This document shows positions 1 to 7,308 of a stretch of DNA of 64,000 nucleotides, in pieces. The DNA is taken from contig PCBO01000135.1 in NCBI GenBank assembly GCA_002730975.1, positions 1-64,000 of the forward strand, in the 5' to 3' direction. The notes under the pieces were generated by a model, which saw only the letters and a program-made list of their open reading frames with translations, made no database searches and was not told the origin of the DNA. Origin of the DNA: Opitutia bacterium (lineage in GTDB: Bacteria; Verrucomicrobiota; Verrucomicrobiia; Opitutales; Seribacteraceae). A program made the position numbers and the translations under genes. Each line of letters opens with the position of its first letter. The first letter of the stretch is position 1.

Positions 1-258
1 CAAAAGCGCCATGGCCATCGTGGCAAGAGCGCCGAAAGTCGGCATGGATAAAATTGTTGCGGGCGACTTCAGTGAGGAAGGTTTAGCCTGACTGGCGGTA
101 ATGGATCGCATGATGTCCTGAACGCCTTCTTCGGCATCATTTACGTACCAGTCGCCGTGATACTCAAGGCGAGTCTCGCGACGAAGAGCTTCGACGATAA
201 GTTCTTCCTTCCGAGTGGCAGGACGGTTTTGAAAGAGTGCGAGAAGTTTGGCGATCAT
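1..258 (-). CDS. Hypothetical protein, 5' part only; possible anti-sigma factor
   Basis: An open frame of 86 codons runs from an ATG at 256-258 off the window edge. The first 70 or so residues are polar (begins MIAKLLALFQNRPATRKEEL, includes YHGDWYVNDAEEG). A hydrophobic stretch then begins near residue 73 (FGALATMAMALL), which could be the start of a membrane helix. It follows the ECF sigma gene by 15 bases on the same strand. A soluble N-terminus followed by a membrane segment directly downstream of an ECF sigma gene is the usual layout of an anti-sigma factor. No zinc-binding HxxxCxxC motif is visible in this part, so the role is inferred from position only. Confidence 0.5.
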   Translation of the reverse strand, partial: MIAKLLALFQNRPATRKEELIVEALRRETRLEYHGDWYVNDAEEGVQDIMRSITASQAKPSSLKSPATILSMPTFGALATMAMALL

Positions 259-273
259 GGCGCTGTCTTTATG

Positions 274-906
274 TTACGGTTTGATCGGTTCATAGGTTTG
301 AGGATCCATTTTTCCGGCTAACCTTCTACGGGCTCGAAAGAGTAGTACTTTTGTTCCGGTAGTACTTTTCCCAAGAACTTCAGCGATCTCTTTCACCGGC
401 ATGCTTTCCCCATAGTGAAGCCGGAGAGCGATGAAGGCATCGGGAGTCAGCAGTTTCGAGGCACTCACCCATAAGGAGTCGGAATCGGAAAAGGGCGCAC
501 CTTCTTTCCCTGAAATCTCCGATTCTCCTTCGGGCAGTGGGCTTTCCCCTCGCCGCAATCGATTTCTCTTGAAGTTGATGGCCAAGCGACGAGCGATGAC
601 GTATAGCCAAGTAAGGAAAGGTTTTCTGGAATCGTAACGAGACAGGTTTCGATAGGCTCGCAGGAATGTTTCCTGAGTAAGATCTTCGGCATCGGTCGCA
701 CTCTCGGAAAATGAGGCAAGGAACCGAACTAGCCCTCTGCGCCGTCTGCGCACAAGTTCTTCGAAGGCGTCTAGGTTTCCCGCAACTGCCTTTCGGGCAA
801 GTTCCTCGTCGGTCTTGGGTGAGGACACACCGGATGAGAGCTTTCCGGGAGATTCTGGGCTAAGAGAGACTTGCAGATTATTTTTCGCCAGCGTCGATGC
901 TATCAT
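274..906 (-). CDS. ECF-type RNA polymerase sigma factor (sigma-70 family)
   Basis: A 210-residue extracytoplasmic-function sigma factor that would direct RNA polymerase to a small regulon. Sigma region 2 spans about residues 46-116, with the core-binding and -10 recognition helices around DAEDLTQETFLRAYRNL and FLTWLYVIARRLAINFKR. Region 4, a helix-turn-helix for -35 recognition, spans about 152-197 (VKEIAEVLGKSTTGTKVLLF). A roughly 35-residue acidic linker separates them. The ATG start overlaps the end of the upstream secreted-protein gene by 29 bases, so they are probably translationally coupled; a later start before region 2 is possible. The unusual N-terminal 40 residues are Ser-rich. Confidence 0.9.
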   Translation of the reverse strand: MIASTLAKNNLQVSLSPESPGKLSSGVSSPKTDEELARKAVAGNLDAFEELVRRRRRGLVRFLASFSESATDAEDLTQETFLRAYRNLSRYDSRKPFLTWLYVIARRLAINFKRNRLRRGESPLPEGESEISGKEGAPFSDSDSLWVSASKLLTPDAFIALRLHYGESMPVKEIAEVLGKSTTGTKVLLFRARRRLAGKMDPQTYEPIKP

Positions 907-1834
907 TACCTTCTTGAACTTTTTTCTTCGCCATTTCCTTCGCCATTTCCTCTTTCACCAAATCTGCGGAAACGCCAAGATAAATTCGAACGTGGCTTCC
1001 TTCTCGTGAAACATGTGTTTTAATGGCGGAGGCAAGTTCGGCAACCTTAGGGTCGAGGTCGGACCCGAGAGTCATGAGACTAGCGGCTCCTCGGAGAACG
1101 TTCTCAAGATGACCGGCGGTAGACTCGTCCGCAGTCTTCATCACGGCTGCGACTCTCACTTCTCCATCGACTTCGCCGACGGATAGACCAATGGCGCTAG
1201 CCTTCTTAAGCATGGCGGCCTCCGGTGCTTTCATCGGCGGATTGAATTTCATGATTCCTTTCAGGTCGGCGATGCCTTGAGCGACTGGATAGGGTATGGC
1301 CTTGGCCAGTTCGTTGAGTATTTTGTCAGTGTCCCGCGAAGGTTCCTTCCCGTCCATGACGTCGATGCCGTGTTTGACGTAATCCGCACCTGTTCCGGCG
1401 ACAATGGTATCTTCACCAATAATGGCGAAAGCCTTTTCATTTTCAGAATAGATCGTCTTTCCTGCATGATTCGAGGCTTCTATTTCTTCGTTTAAAGCGA
1501 TGAACCCTTCGAGCTGTTTTGCGTTGAAACCTCCCGAGGCGATCGCGATTCCTTTTTCATTTTCACCACGACCGTAAGCCGTCAAGTTTCCTAATCCATC
1601 AATGTCGACCCCAAAGGCGGCTTTGATTCCAGCCAACTGGCGCCGGGCGTTTGGCTGCTTCTTGATTTCGGCAAGTAGAAATTGCCCAACGTCGGTTTTT
1701 AGCAGACTTTCAAAGTCGACGTGAACCATCCAGTTCGCTTGAGCGGAAACCTTTCCGAGTTCTAGTGGACCGGCGCTCAAATGCCCTCCCGAAAAAGTGA
1801 TGAGAGAAAGAATGGACAGGATGCGAATTTTCAT
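878..1834 (-). CDS. Secreted hypothetical protein upstream of ECF sigma factor
   Basis: A 318-residue protein with a signal peptide at residues 1-21 (hydrophobic ILSILSLITFSGG, cleavage probably after LSA). The mature part has no transmembrane segment and alternates short beta-type and helical stretches; it begins with WMVHVDFESLLKTDVGQFLL and ends in a Lys/Glu-rich tail. I do not recognise a named family with confidence; Verrucomicrobia and Planctomycetes carry many proteins of this style. The gene is the first of a minus-strand set with the sigma factor and the partial gene at the window edge, so it may act in the same envelope signalling pathway. That is inference from position. Confidence 0.75.
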   Translation of the reverse strand: MKIRILSILSLITFSGGHLSAGPLELGKVSAQANWMVHVDFESLLKTDVGQFLLAEIKKQPNARRQLAGIKAAFGVDIDGLGNLTAYGRGENEKGIAIASGGFNAKQLEGFIALNEEIEASNHAGKTIYSENEKAFAIIGEDTIVAGTGADYVKHGIDVMDGKEPSRDTDKILNELAKAIPYPVAQGIADLKGIMKFNPPMKAPEAAMLKKASAIGLSVGEVDGEVRVAAVMKTADESTAGHLENVLRGAASLMTLGSDLDPKVAELASAIKTHVSREGSHVRIYLGVSADLVKEEMAKEMAKKKVQEGNDSIDAGEK

Positions 1835-2013
1835 TGGATGAAGTCTTTGGATTGAGTTTTACGTAAAACGATTCGGACAATTTAGAGAATGCCCTTTTCC
1901 CTTAATACCCCAGAGAATGGCTAAAGGTTACGTGCTCGCCGGATTATCTTCAAAACGCGTGCTTCCATAAAATCTATTTAGTGGACTTAAATTTGATTTA
2001 TTGGGGGTTTGCC

Positions 2014-2046
2014 AAAAAAAGAAGGCTCCTCCGCAGAGGAGCCTTC
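2014..2046 (-). terminator. Rho-independent terminator of the hibernation factor gene
   Basis: A perfect 11-bp stem (2021-2031 with 2036-2046) closes a four-base loop. Reading the minus strand it is followed directly by seven T residues (A-run 2014-2020 on the plus strand). It lies about 30 bases past the stop of the hibernation-factor gene, so it ends that transcript and insulates the ECF cluster. Confidence 0.9.
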
Positions 2047-2077
2047 GTAAAGGAGAAAAGTATAAGAACCAGTCCTT

Positions 2078-2428
2078 TTATGCCGCAAAACGATCGTCGG
2101 AAATAGTGTTCTTCTTTCGTTTCACCTTGTTGAGGCGGGACCGGCGACGTAAGCCTCTGTCGAGCTTGTGGACCAGATCGTCGATCGATTTGTAGAGATC
2201 GTCACTGGCTGAGGAAATAGTAATGGTAGTGCCCTTGAGTTCCAGGTGTCCCTTGGCTACGTATTCGTTGCTTCTCGTTGACGAACAGGAAGCGTGCTCG
2301 AGTTCGACTCGGGCGCGTATGATGGCGTCCTCATGCTTAAAAAGCCTTTCGGTTTTTTCGTGAACGATACGTTTCAAGGCATCGGTGAGTTCGAGGTGTA
2401 GTCCGGATAGGATGACATTTTGATTCAT
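2078..2428 (-). CDS. hpf: Ribosome hibernation promoting factor, HPF/RaiA family (short form)
   Basis: A small basic protein of 116 residues with the beta-alpha-beta-beta-beta-alpha layout of the HPF/YfiA family. It opens MNQNVILSGLHLELTDALK, followed by KTERLFKH and a beta strand HLELKGTTITISSAS, then the helix DDLYKSIDDLVHKLDRGLRR and a basic tail. It would bind the 30S subunit in stationary phase and stop translation. It lacks the C-terminal dimerisation domain of long HPF. The ATG at 2428 was preferred over an upstream TTG (2434) because family members start close to the first beta strand. It is followed by a strong terminator and is probably monocistronic. Confidence 0.9.
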   Translation of the reverse strand: MNQNVILSGLHLELTDALKRIVHEKTERLFKHEDAIIRARVELEHASCSSTRSNEYVAKGHLELKGTTITISSASDDLYKSIDDLVHKLDRGLRRRSRLNKVKRKKNTISDDRFAA

Positions 2429-2751
2429 AAGCAATCTAGTATTCTTTCGGATTTATGGTTAAACGAGCCTGACATGAAGGCATGCGAGGACCCGAAGTGA
2501 AGTTTCCAAGGGGAGAGTTCTGTACTCCCGATACAGGGTATTTGATCCGTGTGAAGATCTTAAAATGAGACGCATAAACCGTTTGTCGATATTTCTTAAT
2601 AAAGCACGGTTTTGAGAAAATTTCCAATTTTTGTAAAAAAAATCCTATGAATTTAATTTTTATACTTTAAGGATTTGTTGCAAGGAAAGAACAAAAGGAA
2701 TTTATCTTAAATATTTGAAATTTACAGGGCAGATATTTGTTCGCTTGTGTT
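2429..2751. other. Divergent intergenic region, about 320 bases
   Basis: This region separates the divergent hpf and rluA-type genes and must hold both promoters. It becomes very AT-rich beyond 2600. A TATACT hexamer at 2661-2666 could be a -10 box for the plus-strand gene, but no -35 box sits at the proper distance. A weak hairpin (GGGAG 2511-2515 with CTCCC 2525-2529) lies in the hpf leader. I see no RNA gene, repeat or conserved riboswitch core. Confidence 0.4.
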
Positions 2752-3558
2752 ATGGATGAAAAGTCTCGAATTGAAGAACGATCACCGCTTGTATCGGCAG
2801 AGGAATTTCTTGATTGGATTCTCTTTGAAGATCAAGATTTACTTGTTGTGAATAAACCGGGTTGGCTAGTTTGCCATCCTTCGAAAAACGGTCCTTGGTC
2901 CAGCTTGGTCGGCGCGGGACGAGAACATACGAGAGCAGACAGACTATACTTGGCGGGAAGGTTGGACAGGGAAACGAGTGGCGTCGTCCTTCTCGGTAAA
3001 AACCCCGAGGTGGGAAAAACTTGGCAAATGGCCGTCGAAAAAAGAGAAGCCGGTCGAAGTTACTTAGCGATATTGACCGGGGAGCTTAAAAACCTTGAAA
3101 CAGTGGAAACTCATATAGGAAACGATCCCGACAGTCCCGTTTTCGTAAAGCAGCGCGTGACTCAACCCTCACGGAAGTCAAAACTCGCCCAAACTTGCTT
3201 TATTCCCCTAATCGCTTCCAAGGGCCACACCTTGACGAGGGTTACGACCCAAACCGGCAGAAAGCACCAGATTCGTGTTCACGCTCAACATATCGATCAT
3301 CCCCTCGTGGGGGACAAGCTGTATGGCGATGATGAAAACCTATATCTGGAATTCTGCCAAAATGGTTGGACGAATGATTTAGCCGATGCACTCCCTATGC
3401 ACAGGCAAGCCCTGCATTCATCGTCTTTCGGCATGAAGGATGGGACAAGCTCTTTCAATGCACCCATGGCTGCGGATATGGAAATGTTTTGTCTCAAGGA
3501 AATGGCCATTTCCCCAGAGCAAATAAAAGCTGCTCAAGGGTCGGCTCTTGTCATCTAA
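2752..3558 (+). CDS. RluA-family RNA pseudouridine synthase
   Basis: Isomerises specific uridines in rRNA or tRNA to pseudouridine. The catalytic motif is GRLDRETSG, with the nucleophilic Asp near residue 72. Other family blocks are DLLVVNKPGWLVCHP near the N-terminus, REAGRSYLAILTGE in the middle, and TQTGRKHQIRVHAQHI followed by HPLVGDKLYGD. There is no N-terminal S4 domain, so it resembles the RluA/TruC-type short enzymes. The ATG at 2752 is used; a TTG at 2737 preceded by AGGGCAG is an alternative start. The target nucleotide cannot be told from the sequence. A second, distinct family member lies at 22211-22972. Confidence 0.9.
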   Translation: MDEKSRIEERSPLVSAEEFLDWILFEDQDLLVVNKPGWLVCHPSKNGPWSSLVGAGREHTRADRLYLAGRLDRETSGVVLLGKNPEVGKTWQMAVEKREAGRSYLAILTGELKNLETVETHIGNDPDSPVFVKQRVTQPSRKSKLAQTCFIPLIASKGHTLTRVTTQTGRKHQIRVHAQHIDHPLVGDKLYGDDENLYLEFCQNGWTNDLADALPMHRQALHSSSFGMKDGTSSFNAPMAADMEMFCLKEMAISPEQIKAAQGSALVI

Positions 3559-3641
3559 GGGAAAGAAACCGCGGAAAAGGATTGGCGCGGACCGTGGGTG
3601 AGGGTAGGGCAATCTTTTTTCATTTCGTATAGTTCTTCTTC

Positions 3642-4439
3642 ATGCCACCTTCGCCATCCAGTCCATGGGAAGCCCTCAGGGCAGGATTTCGCAGAGCCTG
3701 CGTCAGGCGTTTAGTAGGTGACGAGGAAGGCGCGATAGCTGTGCTAAGGGATGAAATCCCGGGACTAGTGGTGGGCTGGGCCAAAACATCTTCTCTCGAA
3801 GCACCCGAAAAGAAGGCCAAGCTCAAAGAGGTTTTTGACGATGAGTCCGGGCGCGCCGACGAATTGGCGGTAGCCTTTGACCTTTTTGCGGCGAGATTCG
3901 AGACGAAAGTCGCCGATCACGTATCCCGAGAAGTAAAAAAAGCTAGGGCAGAACTGGTTGCAGTATCTAACAAAATTGAGGAAGCCCTCGCGAATTTCTC
4001 CCGGAGAATCGATGCCCTCCCATCCATAAGCCAGATCACGCTCCCCGGTCCAGTGGCCGAATCGCTTCCAATTGAAGATGAGGCGACTACGGAAGAATCC
4101 AAACCTTCCAAGCCAGAGATAGAGATAGAGGAGGAGCCCGCGCCCGAACCCGCCTCGATCGAAGTAACTCCCGAGTCTGAAACCAAGCCTGCCGAACCCG
4201 AGTTTCAAGATGTAGCGGAGAATGAACTCCCGCAAGCGCCGAAACCTGAACCTGAACCGGCGGAAGAGCCTGAACCAGAGCCTGTCCCAACGGCAAAGCC
4301 CAAAAAGGAGCCGATGCAAGAACCTGATACCGATTCTGAAGCTGAGACCATCGCTGAAACCTCACCTGTAATTCCGCGAGGGATTCGTTTCGACGACATC
4401 GAGGGAATGATCGACGAATTGCTTGCCGAAGAAGAGTAA
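3642..4439 (+). CDS. Acidic Pro/Glu-rich coiled-coil protein next to actin-like gene
   Basis: A 265-residue soluble protein without signal peptide or membrane segment. Residues 1-130 are helical; 85-125 has heptad-like spacing (VADHVSREVKKARAELVAV, then KIEEALANFSRRI). Residues 140-240 are a low-complexity acidic region of Glu and Pro repeats (EEPAPEPASIE, KPEPEPAEEPEPEPVP). A short conserved-looking tail, GIRFDDIEGMIDELLAEEE, could be a binding peptide. No family is recognised. It lies 107 bases upstream of the MamK-like gene on the same strand. In magnetotactic bacteria the acidic Glu/Pro-rich MamJ is encoded just before MamK and binds it; here the resemblance is in composition and gene order only. 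Confidence 0.75.
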   Translation: MPPSPSSPWEALRAGFRRACVRRLVGDEEGAIAVLRDEIPGLVVGWAKTSSLEAPEKKAKLKEVFDDESGRADELAVAFDLFAARFETKVADHVSREVKKARAELVAVSNKIEEALANFSRRIDALPSISQITLPGPVAESLPIEDEATTEESKPSKPEIEIEEEPAPEPASIEVTPESETKPAEPEFQDVAENELPQAPKPEPEPAEEPEPEPVPTAKPKKEPMQEPDTDSEAETIAETSPVIPRGIRFDDIEGMIDELLAEEE

Positions 4440-4546
4440 AAGAATGAAAGAGAGGCAAAAGTTATTCACGTCCTCAAGTTTTCGTTGCCAAGAACTTCGG
4501 TTTCGCATGCCTATTTACTTTCCGATGTTTCAAAAGTTAGCGAAAA

Positions 4547-5704
4547 ATGGCTCAACAAATGATTATGGATGTTATATCTCCAACCACTGAGGAAAAAACC
4601 GTGCCTAAGTCTAAAACCACTTCAGCCTCCAAAACTGCCAAAGGTAAAAAGAAAATGTCTCTCGGACTCGATCTCGGGACCCTTTTTTCCTGCTACGTCA
4701 ACAAACTCCCCAAGCCTGATTCCGATGACTCGGGTGCAACCATCATTCCCTCGGTAGTCGGTTATGCGGAGGAGGGGATACTCTCCGGAATCCTTCCGGG
4801 CAACAACTCCACTCTTTTCGGTGATGATGCATTGGCTAACGAATTGCATCTTCGTCTTGCCCATCCTCTCTCCGATGGGGTAGTCAGCGACGTTGATTCC
4901 GCTAATCTTTTCTTAAAGCACATACGGTCGCAGATTGATCCTGAAGGCAGTTCGGAAGTTCTTGTCGTAATCGGGGTGCCTGCAGTCGCGGATTCATCGG
5001 CCAAAGATAATTTAAAAAAAGCGGCCAAGGGAGCATTCGACGGGGTGCTTTTTATACCTGAACCCTTTTTGGCAGCCCTTGGTCACCGAGATGAAAGTCG
5101 TTTGGAAGATCCCGACTATCAAGATCCCGTGGCAAACTCGCTTTTTATCGACGTGGGTGCCGGTACAACTGACTTTTGCATCGTTCAAGGATATTTCCCA
5201 AAACCCGAAGATCAGTTAAGCATTCCTTTCGCAGGTAACGAGATCGACGCTATCTTGGACAAGTCGATTCGAGAAGCATACCCCGAGGTTGATTTACCGC
5301 TATCCATGATTCGGAAGTTCAAGGAAGAATTCTCCTATGTCGGTGAAATTGAGTCCGGGGCTCGGGTGAAGGTTCCCGTGGAAGGAAAGCCCCGCAAAAT
5401 CGAGATCGGCAAATCGGTTGGTGAAGCTTGCAACGAGCTATTGAGAGAAACAGTGGAGTCGACTCGAAAAATCATAGCCACTGCTTCTTCACAGTCCGTA
5501 TTTTCGCTGTTGCAGAATATTATCCTAACCGGTGGGGGGAGTAGAATCCGCAACTTTTCCCAAGAATTGCAAAAGCTCCTGCTCGAGGACGGCTATGAGA
5601 ATCCTCTGGTCACTGTGGCAGCTCGTGAAAGTAAGCCTTTCGTGGCGCTTGGGGCAATGAAGGTAGCTCTGGCAGCTCGTGACGACCAATGGATTCGCCC
5701 CTAG
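4547..5704 (+). CDS. Actin-like ATPase of the MamK/MreB type
   Basis: A 385-residue filament-forming ATPase with the actin-fold signatures: phosphate-1 loop LGLDLGT near residue 39, phosphate-2 loop IDVGAGTTDF near 200, adenosine motif IILTGGGSRI near 325. From memory of MamK, several blocks are closer to it than to MreB: PSVVGY, PLSDGVVSD, VIGVPAVADSSAKDNL, PEPFLAALG, PEDQ followed by AGNEID, KEEFSYVG, and LLQNIILTGGGSRI. The first 36 residues are a Lys/Ser/Thr-rich extension; an ATG at 4655 (MSLGLDLGT) is an alternative start. No other magnetosome gene is in the window. The acidic coiled-coil gene lies upstream and an HDOD gene converges from downstream. Confidence 0.9.
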   Translation: MAQQMIMDVISPTTEEKTVPKSKTTSASKTAKGKKKMSLGLDLGTLFSCYVNKLPKPDSDDSGATIIPSVVGYAEEGILSGILPGNNSTLFGDDALANELHLRLAHPLSDGVVSDVDSANLFLKHIRSQIDPEGSSEVLVVIGVPAVADSSAKDNLKKAAKGAFDGVLFIPEPFLAALGHRDESRLEDPDYQDPVANSLFIDVGAGTTDFCIVQGYFPKPEDQLSIPFAGNEIDAILDKSIREAYPEVDLPLSMIRKFKEEFSYVGEIESGARVKVPVEGKPRKIEIGKSVGEACNELLRETVESTRKIIATASSQSVFSLLQNIILTGGGSRIRNFSQELQKLLLEDGYENPLVTVAARESKPFVALGAMKVALAARDDQWIRP

Positions 5705-5739
5705 CGAAGCGGCCTTTCAATAGGCAAATTCCAAATTGA

Positions 5740-6684
5740 TTAGATTATACCTTTTAAGGTGTTGCCGACCCGTTCGAGGGTTTGCTCTAGTTCGACGATC
5801 AGATTTTGGGTTTCCTTCTCGCTTTTTTCGCCGAAAAGAATACCCCAGCCCGGCACATCCGTCCAGTTTTCCCGTGGCATGGGCTTGCTCCGTTCGATAC
5901 CTGATATACCAACTGACTGCACTAGTATATCCCCTAATTGCGCGGCCGCGGCAAGCTCGGGGTGGTGCGGAGCTGAATTCGGTTCGTTATGCCATTGAGC
6001 GGTTTCGACGATCTCGCGAGAGATATGGTGATTCCAAAGGTAAAAAGCCCCCATCTTTGCATGATCCCATCCTAGGAGTGAGCGTTCCGAATCGCAGAAT
6101 TCCTTGGCATCCTTGTAAGATCGCTCGTAAATTCGGCTGAACTCATCGGGAAACGTTACGGCCATTATAATTTTCCCCAGGTTATGAAGCAATCCAGCGA
6201 CGTAATCGCTCTCGTCCTTGCATGGAAAGTCCGCTATAACTAAAATTTCTCGCGTAAGTATGGCAGTGCCGATGCTGTGCTTCCAGAAATCAACCCAATC
6301 CAAACTTTTTGCGGACTTTCCCAAGTCCACTATATCTTCAATGATCGGTGTAGCGATAATTAGCTCGCTAATCCGATTTAATCCGAGAAAAAGCGCCGCC
6401 TCCTCGACACCTTTTACCTGCTGCTCATCGGGACTGCCGAAGAAAATGGAATTAACCAAATCCAGAACCCTTGTAGTCAAAGAAGGGTCCAAGCGAATGA
6501 CTTCTGCAATTTGGGCGACAAAACTTTCTTCTGAGTTCAGCAGGGAACTCAGCGTCTGATTGATGCTTCTAAGAGAGGCGAGCTTGGGACACTGGTTGAT
6601 CCTTTCTATGACCAAGAAGTCGGAAACCGGTCTTTTCGAACTAGCGCCCGACTTTGCGGAGGCGATTTCTTTGGAAGAGACCAT
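5740..6684 (-). CDS. HDOD domain protein
   Basis: A 314-residue protein with an HDOD domain, a degenerate relative of HD phosphohydrolases, at about residues 28-235. Typical features are the N-terminal helices with VAQIAEVIRLDPSLTTRVLDLVNS, then FWKHSIGTAILTREI, and GLLHNLGKIIMAV. The sequence keeps a His-Asn pair (LLHNLGK) where catalytic HD enzymes have His-Asp, so phosphodiesterase activity is unlikely; HDOD proteins usually act in regulation of signalling, motility or polarity. It follows the unknown gene at 6707-7168 by 22 bases, suggesting co-transcription, and converges on the MamK-like gene with 35 bases between stops. Confidence 0.85.
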   Translation of the reverse strand: MVSSKEIASAKSGASSKRPVSDFLVIERINQCPKLASLRSINQTLSSLLNSEESFVAQIAEVIRLDPSLTTRVLDLVNSIFFGSPDEQQVKGVEEAALFLGLNRISELIIATPIIEDIVDLGKSAKSLDWVDFWKHSIGTAILTREILVIADFPCKDESDYVAGLLHNLGKIIMAVTFPDEFSRIYERSYKDAKEFCDSERSLLGWDHAKMGAFYLWNHHISREIVETAQWHNEPNSAPHHPELAAAAQLGDILVQSVGISGIERSKPMPRENWTDVPGWGILFGEKSEKETQNLIVELEQTLERVGNTLKGII

Positions 6685-6706
6685 CGCCTGTGAAGACCTA
6701 GGGAGG

Positions 6707-7168
6707 TCAGGATTTCAGTAAGATTTCTCCAGGCCGGTCGGGAGACGAGTCACGACCGAGGAAATTGGAGAGATCAAGGTAGTCACTGAGCAATTGGGCT
6801 CCACTTGTATCAGGTGCAAGCTTCAGGCTCTGCCCGCTAGTTGCTCTAAGCACCAAATTGCCTTCCGGAGTACGCCTAGCGTAAAACTGGGAGTCGGGAT
6901 TATTCGCCATAAAAGCTGAAACTGCAGGATCGGCAAATAATTCGGTCTTTATCTGTTTCCGGATTACGCCGGCATCCTCGACGTTCTTTATGCCGAGACG
7001 ATCGAAAATCGGACTAGACTCGGATGATCCTTTTACTTTTTCCGCATTGGACAACATACCGTCGAAAGCCTCGGACTCACCTGATACTACTTCGGTGCTT
7101 CCACGAAAAGCCGACTGAATAAAGTCCTTGCCGAATGACACTAAACTGGATGCTAATATGGGATTCAT
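6707..7168 (-). CDS. Hypothetical protein co-transcribed with HDOD gene
   Basis: A 153-residue protein I do not recognise. It begins MNPILASSLVSFGKDFIQSA, which could be an amphipathic helix, has a Ser/Glu-rich middle, and a compact C-terminal part with alternating charge (SQFYARRTPEGNLVLRATSG). No Cys residues, signal peptide or membrane segment are evident. The 22-base gap to the HDOD gene suggests a two-gene operon. No Shine-Dalgarno sequence precedes the ATG, as with many genes here. Confidence 0.7.
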   Translation of the reverse strand: MNPILASSLVSFGKDFIQSAFRGSTEVVSGESEAFDGMLSNAEKVKGSSESSPIFDRLGIKNVEDAGVIRKQIKTELFADPAVSAFMANNPDSQFYARRTPEGNLVLRATSGQSLKLAPDTSGAQLLSDYLDLSNFLGRDSSPDRPGEILLKS

Positions 7169-7282
7169 TGTTAAATTGAATGAAAGTTACTGTGATCCTT
7201 AGCAAGTTCAGTGCCGGAATATACTTGAACTGCCGGGAGAAGTCTTAGCGCATGTCCCGACGTTCAGTCTGGATTATACTTT

Positions 7283-7303
7283 CTTCCGCTACAAAAGCGG
7301 AAG
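7283..7303. other. Intergenic hairpin after asd
   Basis: A perfect 8-bp stem (7283-7290 with 7296-7303) with a five-base loop lies 6 bases past the asd stop. In the direction of asd transcription the next bases are not T-rich, so it is a weak terminator at best; it might stabilise the 3' end of the asd mRNA. Confidence 0.5.
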
Positions 7304-7308
7304 AGCCT

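Noticed and set aside
4547-7168. Start of a magnetosome island
   Set aside because: None of the genes on either side resembles mamA, B, E, M, N, O or Q, and no iron-transport gene is near. Only the MamK-like and acidic genes resemble the mamJ-mamK pair.
7283-7303. Hairpin considered as a strong terminator of asd
   Set aside because: No T-run follows in the direction of asd transcription.
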